Part shown: positions 1 through 6,926 of the stretch, one piece after another
Layout of the letters: each line of letters starts with the position of its first letter
Position numbering within the stretch: the first letter of the stretch is position 1
Source of the DNA: JABMOW01 sp964409335
GTDB taxonomy: Bacteria; Fidelibacterota; Marinisomatia; SCGC-AAA003-L08; JACNLC01
Length of the DNA: 14,439 nt
Reading direction: 5' to 3'
Assembly (NCBI GenBank): GCA_964409335.1
Contig: CAYPCW010000051.1
Span: 1 to 14,439 of the forward strand
The notes under the pieces: model-generated
What the model saw: the letters and a program-made list of their open reading frames with translations, nothing else
Told to the model about the DNA's origin: nothing
Databases searched by the model: none
Translations under genes and position numbers: made by a program

Positions 1-557
1 TCACCACGCCATTGCTGGAAGGCACGGATGGAAAAGAAAAAATGTCCAAGTCTTACGGTAATTATATTGGGATTACCGATACGGCGGATGATATGTACGG
101 TAAAACATTGTCCATCCCGGATGAACTCATTGCCCGGTATCTTGAATTTACAACGGACGTTGATACAGAGTTCCTGAATTGTATCAGGAAGGATCTGGAG
201 GAAGGGACATCAACTCCCAGGGATCTGAAACGGTCTTTGGCGAGAGAGATCGTGTCGTTGTATCATGGGCAGGACGCCGCCCAAAATGCCGAAGCCCTGT
301 TTGATCAGATCCACATCGAAAAGGAAATTCCCGATGATATCCCCGAATACCGGTTATCATCGGGGGATAAATTAATTTCCATCATGGTCGATACCCACCT
401 CTCCTCAAGTAACAGTGATGCCAGAAGACTGATAAACAGCGGGTCCGTATCCATCGACGGAATAAAGGTTACGGATATCCATGAACGCCTTTACCCGGGT
501 AAAGAATACATTTTAAAAGTAGGTAAACGTAAATTTTTAAAGGTATCGTGCCAATGA
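1..557 (+). CDS. tyrS: Tyrosyl-tRNA synthetase, C-terminal part (5' end outside window)
   Basis: This is the 3' part of a class I aminoacyl-tRNA synthetase that charges tRNA-Tyr in the cytoplasm. The gene enters from the left edge; the first complete codon is at position 3, leaving 184 sense codons in view. The KMSKS ATP-binding loop is intact at 39-53 and is followed by YGNYIGI. This KMSKS form is typical of the TyrZ-like subgroup rather than the KFGKT form of Escherichia coli TyrS. The last 60 or so residues look like an S4 RNA-binding domain (SNSDARRLINSGSVSIDG), the usual C-terminal tRNA-binding module of bacterial TyrRS. The HIGH motif and the tyrosine pocket must lie upstream of the window. 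The stop codon (555-557) overlaps the ATG of the next gene as ATGA, which points to translational coupling. Assignment as TyrRS is strong; the full length is not visible. Confidence 0.95.
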   Translation, partial: TTPLLEGTDGKEKMSKSYGNYIGITDTADDMYGKTLSIPDELIARYLEFTTDVDTEFLNCIRKDLEEGTSTPRDLKRSLAREIVSLYHGQDAAQNAEALFDQIHIEKEIPDDIPEYRLSSGDKLISIMVDTHLSSSNSDARRLINSGSVSIDGIKVTDIHERLYPGKEYILKVGKRKFLKVSCQ

Positions 558-1690
558 GACAAAAATTAAGAATTCTTTGGATACCCCTGGTCGCCATCTC
601 TTTCTTTGTTTCCTGCGGTTACACTTTTTATGGTGCTACGATGGGTCAGAAGAAATCTTCCACACTTGCGGGGAAAGATCAACCGGGGGTATACAAAGCG
701 GATACATACTCCGGACCCTTCCCGAAATCCATAATTTTTATTATCTCTGACGGAACCGGGATCGGCCAATATACGACATTGTATTATGCCAGTGACGATT
801 TTGCCCCCGCCCGGTTTGACCATGTAGGACTGATCTCGACGCACCCGCTTGATGGTAAGTTAAAAGTGACAGATTCTGCTGCCGGAGGAACAGCATTAGC
901 CACGGGACAAAAAACCTTCAACGGTGCGATTTCCGTAGATACTGAGAAACAACCCCTGAAAACAGCTTTGGAATGGGCCGAAGAAAAAGGAATGGCCACC
1001 GGACTCGTGGCAACTTCCACAATTTCTCATGCAACACCCGCTACTTTTGCAACTCACGTCGATTCACGTCACAAGGAAGACGAGATCGCCCGTCAGCTCG
1101 CAGAATCAGAAGTGGATGTACTCTTTGGCGGCGGACTCAAACACTGGGAACCAGAATGGATATCGAAAATCAGATCATCCGGGGGTCAGGTCATATCAGA
1201 TATTCATCAAAGCGTTAATCCATTACATCGGGTGGTAGGGCTTTTTGCAGACGATGCATTGCCTGCGGCACATGAAGGCAGAAATCCCACAACCCAACAA
1301 ATGGCAGAAAAAGCCATCCATATTCTGGAACACGATCCAGAGGGATTTTTTATCATGATCGAAGAATCCCAGGTGGATTGGGGTGGTCATGCCAACAGCG
1401 CGGAATATATCTTTGGTGAAATGGAGTCCCTGAATCAGGTCGTCAAATTTTGTCTGGATTATCAAACCGATCATCCGGAGATTTTGGTGATACTCACGGC
1501 AGATCATGAGACCGGCGGATGCTCGGTAAGCGACGGTGAAAACGGAGAGCTTGATATTCGGTTTACCGGTGATCTTCATACGGCAAGTTTCGTTCCCGTG
1601 TGGGCGACAGGACCGGGCTCTGAAGCATTTGATGCCTTTATGGATAATACGGAGATCGGGAGAATATTGATCCAGTATATTCAAAAATGA
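554..1690 (+). CDS. Alkaline phosphatase (PhoA family), probable lipoprotein
   Basis: This is a metal-dependent phosphomonoesterase that releases phosphate from many esters, probably outside the inner membrane. The ATG at 554 gives 378 residues and an ATGA overlap with tyrS; an in-frame GTG at 548 would add only two residues. The N-terminus has basic residues, a hydrophobic stretch and FFVSC, with Cys21 a plausible lipidation site. The lipobox is imperfect because Phe, not Leu, is at -3. Family motifs are in order: ISDGTG with metal ligand Asp66, DSAAGGTALATG with nucleophile Ser108, SHATPATFATHV around 158-169, EESQVDWGGHAN with Asp275 and His279, TADHETGG with Asp317 and His318, and His342 in HTASFVPV. 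All expected catalytic and metal residues appear present. No Pho-box-like site was recognised upstream, and the position inside a synthetase operon argues against simple phosphate-starvation control. The substrate is unknown. Confidence 0.93.
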   Translation: MRQKLRILWIPLVAISFFVSCGYTFYGATMGQKKSSTLAGKDQPGVYKADTYSGPFPKSIIFIISDGTGIGQYTTLYYASDDFAPARFDHVGLISTHPLDGKLKVTDSAAGGTALATGQKTFNGAISVDTEKQPLKTALEWAEEKGMATGLVATSTISHATPATFATHVDSRHKEDEIARQLAESEVDVLFGGGLKHWEPEWISKIRSSGGQVISDIHQSVNPLHRVVGLFADDALPAAHEGRNPTTQQMAEKAIHILEHDPEGFFIMIEESQVDWGGHANSAEYIFGEMESLNQVVKFCLDYQTDHPEILVILTADHETGGCSVSDGENGELDIRFTGDLHTASFVPVWATGPGSEAFDAFMDNTEIGRILIQYIQK

Positions 1691-1701
1691 TCTAATTCAT
1701 T

Positions 1702-2490
1702 GTGGAAAATATAATAAATACATCTGTCGCACCCGTTTACCGAAGACCATCATTTCAGTCTGAAATGGTTACAGAAGCGTTTCTGTGGGAGACAGTGATG
1801 GTGTTGGATGAAAATCACGACTGGTTGAAAATCAGGCAAGAGGATGGCTATGAAGGATGGATACACCAATTTTATCTGATTTCCGGAAGCGCAAACCATC
1901 CTAAAGTTCATATGGTTCTTCAGGATCGGATTACACCTGTCTATACCGCGCCTATGCCGTCCTCAGGAATCTCGGATTATTTATCCGTTGGTACGATGAT
2001 CCCGGATGCCGCGGTTACAGAAAATACGGATCCTTTTTTAGAGATCATCTATCCCTGCGGGAAAACAGGCTGGTTGGCGCCGAAAAAACCATCTGGCAAA
2101 AACACCCGGAGCGACCTGATCAAATCCGCGATGGGATTGATTGGAACACCCTACCTGTGGGGAGGGAAATCAGGCTTTGGGATGGACTGTTCCGGATTTG
2201 TCCAAACCGTATTTCTGACACAGGGAATAAAATTACCCAGAGACTCAGGGTTACAATATCAGGTAATTCCCAATGTTGATCAGGGGGAAGCCATGCCCGG
2301 TGACCTGATTTTTTTCAGGGATGAGGGGAAAATCTCCCATGTGGGAATTTTTACAGGCGATGGAAGATTTATCCACTGTTCAGGCAGGGTGAGAGTGAGT
2401 TCCATGACCAGTGATGATCCACAATATGAAAACCGGATGATGGGAAAATTTGACAGCATAAGATCCATCGGCAAGTTGATGTTAAAATGA
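1702..2490 (+). CDS. SH3-domain NlpC/P60 peptidase, YkfC/dipeptidyl-peptidase VI-like
   Basis: This is a cysteine peptidase of the NlpC/P60 family, which cleaves peptidoglycan peptides, typically at D-gamma-glutamyl-diamino acid bonds. Residues about 5-125 form one or two bacterial SH3-like modules (GWIHQFYL, GWLAPKK). Residues about 136-262 are the catalytic domain, with nucleophile Cys163 in GMDCSGF, His213 in SHVGIF and a third polar residue near His225 in FIHCSG. YLWGGKSGFGMDCSGF followed by LPRDSG resembles the YkfC/DppVI group, which recycles free muropeptides. No signal peptide is visible, which fits a cytoplasmic recycling enzyme. The GTG at 1702 is chosen because a stop lies in frame at 1693-1695 and the SH3 module needs the N-terminus; no ribosome-binding site is seen. 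The stop overlaps the next ATG (ATGA). Exact bond specificity is inferred. Confidence 0.88.
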   Translation: MENIINTSVAPVYRRPSFQSEMVTEAFLWETVMVLDENHDWLKIRQEDGYEGWIHQFYLISGSANHPKVHMVLQDRITPVYTAPMPSSGISDYLSVGTMIPDAAVTENTDPFLEIIYPCGKTGWLAPKKPSGKNTRSDLIKSAMGLIGTPYLWGGKSGFGMDCSGFVQTVFLTQGIKLPRDSGLQYQVIPNVDQGEAMPGDLIFFRDEGKISHVGIFTGDGRFIHCSGRVRVSSMTSDDPQYENRMMGKFDSIRSIGKLMLK

Positions 2491-3008
2491 GTGCAGAAAT
2501 TCTCAATCAAAAAGTTCTCATATTGAATCAAAATTACCAACCCATCATGGTAACAGGTGTAAAACGCGCGATATTACTTCAATTTTTAGATAAGGTTGAA
2601 GTCCTGGAGCATTACGGTGAATGGGTGCATTCCCCCAGTCTGTCTATTCAGATCCCAAGCGTGATCAAATTGAAACGGTACACCCGGTTTATCCGCGGGA
2701 ATATTTCTTTATCGAAGAAAAACATTCTGCAGCGGGACAAATTTACCTGTCAGTATTGCGGGAAACGAAATGTCGCATTGACGCTGGATCACGTTGTACC
2801 AAGGGATAAAGGCGGTAAGGATATTTGGGAAAATCTGGTAGCAGCATGCATCTATTGCAATAATAAAAAAGGAAACCTGACACCGAGGGAAAGCGGGTTA
2901 TCCCTTCTGACGATCCCCAGAAAACCTTCTTTTGTATTCTATTTTCAACAATTTGTAAACAATAAGCAGGAAAAGTGGCGTCCTTACTTATTTATGGGGT
3001 CCGGATAA
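2487..3008 (+). CDS. HNH endonuclease-fold protein, function unknown
   Basis: This 173-residue protein carries a zinc-supported HNH nuclease domain at its C-terminal half. CQYCG supplies Cys88 and Cys91, LDHVVPRDKGG supplies Asp101 and His102, WENLVAAC supplies Asn116, and CIYCNNKKGN supplies Cys121, Cys124 and the last HNH Asn. All motif residues are intact. The N-terminal 80 residues start with VLILNQNYQPI and have no nuclease motif; this layout is shared by a widespread family of small chromosomal HNH proteins whose cellular role is not established. It starts inside the stop of the NlpC/P60 gene (ATGA) and abuts trpS directly, so it is co-translated with housekeeping genes. No methylase, toxin-immunity or phage packaging genes lie nearby, so a restriction, colicin-like or terminase role has no support here. 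A role in DNA repair or RNA processing would be speculation. Confidence 0.88.
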   Translation: MSAEILNQKVLILNQNYQPIMVTGVKRAILLQFLDKVEVLEHYGEWVHSPSLSIQIPSVIKLKRYTRFIRGNISLSKKNILQRDKFTCQYCGKRNVALTLDHVVPRDKGGKDIWENLVAACIYCNNKKGNLTPRESGLSLLTIPRKPSFVFYFQQFVNNKQEKWRPYLFMGSG

Positions 3009-4031
3009 ATGACCGCTGAACCGCAATTGCAAAATAAACCTGTCCTGCTATCGGGTATTCAGCCATCGGGACGGCTGTGTCTGGGAAATTACATAGGAGC
3101 CATTAAAAACTGGGTAGACCTCCAGGTCCGGTATGATAGCATTTTTCTTGTGGTAGACCTCCATGCACTGACGATCATCCAAAAACCGGCTGATCTTCGA
3201 CAACGGTGTCTTTCCTTTTTGGCACAATATATCGCCTGTGGGATTGATCCTGAAAAAAGTCTGATCGTGATCCAGTCTCATGTTCACCAGCATGCAGAAT
3301 TGGCATGGGTATTGAGTACGATGACCTATGTGGGTGAATTGAACCGAATGACCCAGTTTAAGGACAAATCTACCCGGCATCAGGAAAATATTAACGCCGG
3401 TTTATTCACATATCCCGTATTAATGGCGGCGGATATTCTGTTATACCAGGCGAACTTGGTTCCGGTTGGGGCAGACCAAAAACAACATCTTGAACTGAGC
3501 CGGGAAATCGCTCAACGATTCAATCAGCGGTATTCCAAAACCTTTGCCGTACCTGAACCCCTTATCCCCAGCCAGGGCGCACGGATCATGAGTTTGCAGG
3601 ATCCTGCTTCAAAAATGTCTAAATCTGATGAAAATGACGGCAACTTAATTGCCCTGCTTGACTCGCCGGACACCGTCAGAAAAAAAATAAAACGGGCAGT
3701 AACGGATTCCTTCACCGATATTCGGTTTGACGAGAAAATACGTCCGGGGTTAGCCAATCTGCTGGTGATGTTTTCTGAGGTGACAGGAGAAGGGGTCCTC
3801 CAATTGACGAGCCGGATTGAAGGGAGATCATACGAATGGCTAAAGAAAGAATTAGCTGAAGTTATCATAGAATTTCTAAAGCCGGTTCAAAGTGAATATC
3901 AACAGATTATCGATGATAAACAATATTTATCGGACATTCTGTCGAAAGGGGCGGAAGCGGCATCCTGCCGGGCTCGAAAAACACTGTCAAAAGTCTATCG
4001 GAAACTGGGGTTGGTCCCACCGGCGAAATGA
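3009..4031 (+). CDS. trpS: Tryptophanyl-tRNA synthetase
   Basis: This is a class Ic aminoacyl-tRNA synthetase that attaches tryptophan to tRNA-Trp; it is a homodimer in the cytoplasm. The protein is full length at 340 residues. The N-terminal signature GIQPSGRLCLGNY (16-28) holds the HIGH-equivalent motif, written here CLGN rather than the usual TIGN or HLGN. PVLMAADILLYQANLVPVGADQKQH (136-160) is the conserved tryptophan and dimer-interface region, and KMSKS is at 202-206 followed by DEN. The start ATG follows the HNH gene's TAA with no gap, and the context supports it as the last gene of the run that begins with tyrS. A 57-bp gap separates it from scpA, so read-through into scpA is possible. 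Family assignment is certain. Confidence 0.97.
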   Translation: MTAEPQLQNKPVLLSGIQPSGRLCLGNYIGAIKNWVDLQVRYDSIFLVVDLHALTIIQKPADLRQRCLSFLAQYIACGIDPEKSLIVIQSHVHQHAELAWVLSTMTYVGELNRMTQFKDKSTRHQENINAGLFTYPVLMAADILLYQANLVPVGADQKQHLELSREIAQRFNQRYSKTFAVPEPLIPSQGARIMSLQDPASKMSKSDENDGNLIALLDSPDTVRKKIKRAVTDSFTDIRFDEKIRPGLANLLVMFSEVTGEGVLQLTSRIEGRSYEWLKKELAEVIIEFLKPVQSEYQQIIDDKQYLSDILSKGAEAASCRARKTLSKVYRKLGLVPPAK

Positions 4032-4088
4032 CATCAAATGGTATGTAATCTCATCACTCTTCTTTTTCTGAAACGACTTTTCTGATAT

Positions 4089-4802
4089 ATGGCATATCGG
4101 ATTAAGCTCGATAATTTTGAAGGACCGCTGGACTTACTTCTCTTCTTTATCCACCGGGACAAAATAAATATCTACGACATTCCAATTGCTCAAATTACCA
4201 CTGAATTTGTCCGGTATTTGGATTTAATGCAGAAACTCAATATCGAAATTGCCGGTGAATTTATATACATGGCATCCACTTTGATGAGACTGAAAGCTCG
4301 AATGCTGATCCCCAAAAATAAAGACCTAATGGAGGAATTCGAAGATCCGCGCACCAGTCTGGTTCAAAGATTACTGGAATACAAGCAATTCCGCGATGCC
4401 TCTGAATCATTGAGCGGGCAATATCTTACCCATTCTCTGCATGCCTCCCGCGGAATGAATTTTCCCATCGATGGTGTGAAGGAAACATCCAGTGAATTCG
4501 TAAAAAATATTTCATTGTTTGATCTTCTTTCCGCATTCAAAATGATGATGGAGAATCTACCGAAAACGTCATCTTATCAGATTGAGTCGGAACACGTGAT
4601 CATTGAAGAGCAAATTCGGTATATCCGGGGATTTCTTCTGCGGGGTCCATCGATTCGATTTACCGTATTGGTAGCGGATCTAAAATCTAAACTGCAGATC
4701 ATTGTGACGTTTATGGCCATATTAGAACTCCTCAGAATGAAGGAGATCCGGCTGCTCCAGGATTCCCCCTTTGCCGATATCACCTTAAACCGGGCAGGGT
4801 AG
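4089..4802 (+). CDS. scpA: Segregation and condensation protein A (kleisin)
   Basis: ScpA is the kleisin that bridges the heads of the SMC dimer and, with ScpB, forms the bacterial condensin that organises and segregates the chromosome. The 237-residue protein begins with the family hallmark YRIKLDNFEGPLDLLL, followed by KINIYDIPIAQITTEFVRYL and MASTLMRLKARMLIPK, the N-terminal helical domain. The C-terminal winged-helix domain ends with FMAILELLRMKEIRLLQ and a short tail after FADITL, as is normal. Length is typical of the family. No Shine-Dalgarno sequence is apparent before the ATG; the leader is pyrimidine-rich. scpB follows after two bases, so the partners are likely made in linked amounts. 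The smc gene is not in this window, which is usual. Confidence 0.96.
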   Translation: MAYRIKLDNFEGPLDLLLFFIHRDKINIYDIPIAQITTEFVRYLDLMQKLNIEIAGEFIYMASTLMRLKARMLIPKNKDLMEEFEDPRTSLVQRLLEYKQFRDASESLSGQYLTHSLHASRGMNFPIDGVKETSSEFVKNISLFDLLSAFKMMMENLPKTSSYQIESEHVIIEEQIRYIRGFLLRGPSIRFTVLVADLKSKLQIIVTFMAILELLRMKEIRLLQDSPFADITLNRAG

Positions 4803-4804
4803 GA

Positions 4805-5356
4805 ATGAAAGACGTCGTAGAGGTACTTTTGTTTGCCACATCCGAACCACTGACCCAGGCGAAACTGAATGCCTGTTTACAGGATACAGAAGTAAACCTG
4901 GATGAAGTCGTCGACCAATTGAACGCGGACTATGAAAAGGGAGGGAGCGGATTGTTCATCGGGAAAATTGCCGGCGGATATCAGATATTATCCAAACCGG
5001 AATATCACCTCTACATTCAGAGACTTTATAATAAGACTAAAAAATTGCAGTTATCCCGCGCAGCCACCGAAGCCTTGGCAGTGATTGCATACAAACAGCC
5101 CATCAGCCGGTCAGAAATTGAGATTATCCGGGGTGTGAATTGTGACAGTGTGATCCGGTCATTGCTGGAAAGAGAATTGATTACCATCAGAGGACGGGAT
5201 GATGGTCCGGGCCGGGCAATACTGTACGGAACAACCCATAGTTTTTTAGAAGGCTTTGGACTCAGTGCCTTATCTGATCTGCCAAAATTAAAAGAATTAT
5301 CAGAACTGATGCCAGACAACGATAATACATTGCAGGACGCTAGTGAGGCTGAATAA
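4805..5356 (+). CDS. scpB: Segregation and condensation protein B
   Basis: ScpB is the winged-helix dimer that binds the middle of the ScpA kleisin in the SMC complex. The 183-residue product starts with VVEVLLFATSEPLTQAKL, typical of the family's first helix. ALAVIAYKQPISRSEIEIIRGV, near residues 95-116, is the strongest signature, followed by the second winged helix with LITIRGRDDGPGRAILYGTT and a terminal acidic tail. An AGGG at 4796-4799 lies five bases before the ATG and may serve as a ribosome-binding site. The gene's last 14 bases overlap the start of the pseudouridine synthase gene. Length and motifs are complete, and the scpA neighbour confirms the call. Confidence 0.96.
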   Translation: MKDVVEVLLFATSEPLTQAKLNACLQDTEVNLDEVVDQLNADYEKGGSGLFIGKIAGGYQILSKPEYHLYIQRLYNKTKKLQLSRAATEALAVIAYKQPISRSEIEIIRGVNCDSVIRSLLERELITIRGRDDGPGRAILYGTTHSFLEGFGLSALSDLPKLKELSELMPDNDNTLQDASEAE

Positions 5357-6053
5357 ATATCTTGCCCGTACGGGGTTGGGCTCACGAAGAAAGTGTGACG
5401 AGTTTATTAAAAATGGAGATATACGGATCAATAGCAGGGTCATGACGGATTTTTCATTTGATGTGACAGACAGTGATGTGGTCGTCTGCCGTGGGAAACT
5501 ACTGGAAACCCGGGAAGAGACCTCCGTCCTTATGATGAATAAGCCTAAAGGGGTGATCTGTACCAACGAAGATCCGAAGGGACGGTCTACCATATTGGAT
5601 TTGGTAGATGAAAATTTCCGGTTATACACCATAGGGCGTCTGGACCGGGATACTACGGGGTTGATCCTGTTGACAAACGACGGCGATCTATCCTTTCAAT
5701 TGACACATCCGCGGTTTAGAATTATGCGAAAATATTATGTCAAAACCGAATTGGATATTCCCAATGCTCTGTTGTTGAAAACATCGGAAGGGGTGGAATT
5801 GGACGACGGAGACATCGCCCGGTGTAAGATCAGACGCCTGGAGCGGAAAGGGCAGAAAATTTTCTGGGATGTGGAATTGCGGGAAGGGAAAAATCAGGAA
5901 GTAAAACGTATCTTTATCAGCCTGGGATCACAGGTGAAGGAATTACACCGATATCACTTTGCAGGATTGGAATTGGGAACTCTAAAACCCGGTTCATACC
6001 GACGGTTAAAATCCACTGAAATTAAATTTTTACGTCAACAGATACCTTCCTGA
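5343..6053 (+). CDS. rluB: Ribosomal large-subunit pseudouridine synthase, RsuA/RluB family
   Basis: This enzyme isomerises a specific uridine in ribosomal RNA to pseudouridine. Residues 1-48 form an S4 RNA-binding domain (RLNKYLARTGLGSRRKCDEF), and the catalytic domain holds MMNKPKGVICTNEDPKG (64-80) and GRLDRDTTGLILLTNDGDL (98-116), with the catalytic aspartate expected at Asp101. YYVKT and the late KNQEVKR segment are also family-typical. The product is 236 residues. The GTG at 5343 is the start because the S4 domain begins at residue 2; it overlaps scpB by 14 bases. The scpA-scpB-rluB order occurs in many bacteria and favours RluB, which acts on 23S rRNA helix 89, over RsuA of 16S rRNA. 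The exact target uridine is inferred from context and is less certain than the family. Confidence 0.9.
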   Translation: MRLNKYLARTGLGSRRKCDEFIKNGDIRINSRVMTDFSFDVTDSDVVVCRGKLLETREETSVLMMNKPKGVICTNEDPKGRSTILDLVDENFRLYTIGRLDRDTTGLILLTNDGDLSFQLTHPRFRIMRKYYVKTELDIPNALLLKTSEGVELDDGDIARCKIRRLERKGQKIFWDVELREGKNQEVKRIFISLGSQVKELHRYHFAGLELGTLKPGSYRRLKSTEIKFLRQQIPS

Positions 6054-6169
6054 TATGCCACAATTTTCCGGTTGGTCGATACGGAATTATCCGGCGTACT
6101 GGTTGTGTTCGTCAGGATGAAGAGTTTTACATTTAGAATAATTATGTTAAAAAATCTAAAATCAATTAA

Positions 6170-6198
6170 TTTACACAACGGGTTATGGTTAATGTAAT
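6170..6198 (+). promoter_or_regulatory. Putative sigma-70-type promoter for cmk-rpsA
   Basis: TTTACA at 6170-6175 and TGTAAT at 6193-6198 are separated by exactly 17 bases, and each differs from the E. coli consensus hexamer at one position. It lies in the only sizeable gap between rluB and cmk, and transcription would begin about 40 bases before the cmk ATG. The surrounding 6131-6200 is A+T-rich. If the host is a member of Bacteroidota, its housekeeping promoters would follow a different consensus, so the call is tentative. The rest of the gap (6054-6169) shows no gene, RNA or clear terminator. Confidence 0.5.
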
Positions 6199-6226
6199 GA
6201 AATCCCGTAAATTACTTGGCTTTTTC

Positions 6227-6232
6227 AAAAGG
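6227..6232 (+). promoter_or_regulatory. Likely ribosome-binding site of cmk
   Basis: AAAAGG lies ten bases before the cmk ATG at 6243. It is a modest Shine-Dalgarno match, but it supports this ATG, which is also where the conserved IIAIDGPAASGKS motif of CMP kinases begins. Confidence 0.5.
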
Positions 6233-6242
6233 TTGATTAATC

Positions 6243-6926
6243 ATGATCATTGCGATTGACGGTCCCGCAGCTTCCGGTAAAAGCACCACCGCAAAGAAGG
6301 TGGCAGAACGCCTGCACTTCATGTATCTCGATACGGGTGCGATGTATCGTGCCGTAACCCTGTATTTTTTACAGCAGCGAATCTCGACCTCTGACCTGGA
6401 TGAAATCACCCGGGCATTGGAAAATATTCAAATCAAATTTTTCCGAAATCGGATAATGATGAACGATATTGATATATCTGAGGATATCCGAACCAATCAA
6501 ATCAACAATGCAGTCAGCGAAGTCAGCGCTCTGCAGACGGTTCGAAAAAAAATGGTCGAGTGGCAGCGAAAAATAGGCGAACGGCAAAACATTGTAATAG
6601 AAGGCAGAGATATCGGGACTCATGTTTTCCCCAACGCAGATCATAAATTTTTCATCATTGCGGATGTTCTCGAAAGAGCACGCAGACGCTATGGTGAGAT
6701 TACAGGTAAGATGGAAGATATCAGTCTCGAAGATGTGGTTTCGCAACTTCAAATTCGTGATAAAAAAGACTCTACCCGGTCGTTGGCTCCGTTAAAGCAG
6801 GCAAAAGATGCTGTACTGATTGATACCACCCATCTTACAATTGAACAACAAGTTGATGCCATTATTGGTATCATTCACCAAACAAACCCATGTAAACCTA
6901 TCAAAGGAGTTAAATCCAACGAATGA
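6243..6926 (+). CDS. cmk: (d)CMP kinase
   Basis: Cytidylate kinase phosphorylates CMP and dCMP to the diphosphates using ATP, recycling nucleotides from RNA turnover and lipid synthesis. The 227-residue product has the P-loop GPAASGKSTT at 7-16, LDTGAMYRAVTLYF near 31-44 for the CMP site, EGRDIGTHVFP near 120-130, and ADVLERARRRYGE followed by RDKKDSTRSLAPL for the lid and CMP binding. Length is normal for the single-domain enzyme. The stop overlaps the rpsA ATG in an ATGA junction. The cmk-rpsA pair is one of the more widely kept gene orders in bacteria, which supports both calls. A promoter-like sequence lies upstream. Confidence 0.97.
   Translation: MIIAIDGPAASGKSTTAKKVAERLHFMYLDTGAMYRAVTLYFLQQRISTSDLDEITRALENIQIKFFRNRIMMNDIDISEDIRTNQINNAVSEVSALQTVRKKMVEWQRKIGERQNIVIEGRDIGTHVFPNADHKFFIIADVLERARRRYGEITGKMEDISLEDVVSQLQIRDKKDSTRSLAPLKQAKDAVLIDTTHLTIEQQVDAIIGIIHQTNPCKPIKGVKSNE
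6905..6909 (+). promoter_or_regulatory. Possible ribosome-binding site of rpsA
   Basis: AGGAG inside the 3' end of cmk is a strong Shine-Dalgarno core, but it sits 13 bases before the rpsA ATG at 6923, a longer spacing than usual. Coupling to cmk termination through the ATGA overlap may compensate. Confidence 0.45.

Noticed and set aside
1223..1684. A 153-codon open frame on the minus strand opposite the alkaline phosphatase gene.
   Set aside because: The plus-strand gene has complete family motifs through this stretch; the minus-strand product has no recognisable motif and is a shadow of it. The same applies to other long minus-strand frames, for example 7931-8383 and 12956-13408.
6061..6105. 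Short inverted repeat (TTCCG with CGGAA, near 6064-6095) as a terminator after rluB.
   Set aside because: The stem is only five pairs with an 11-base loop and no T-run follows.
6055..6120. A 21-codon open frame with two Trp and two Tyr codons one base after the rluB stop, which might recall a leader peptide.
   Set aside because: There is no ribosome-binding site, no following terminator or antiterminator stems, and the downstream gene (cmk) is not an aromatic amino acid gene. A chance frame of this length is expected.
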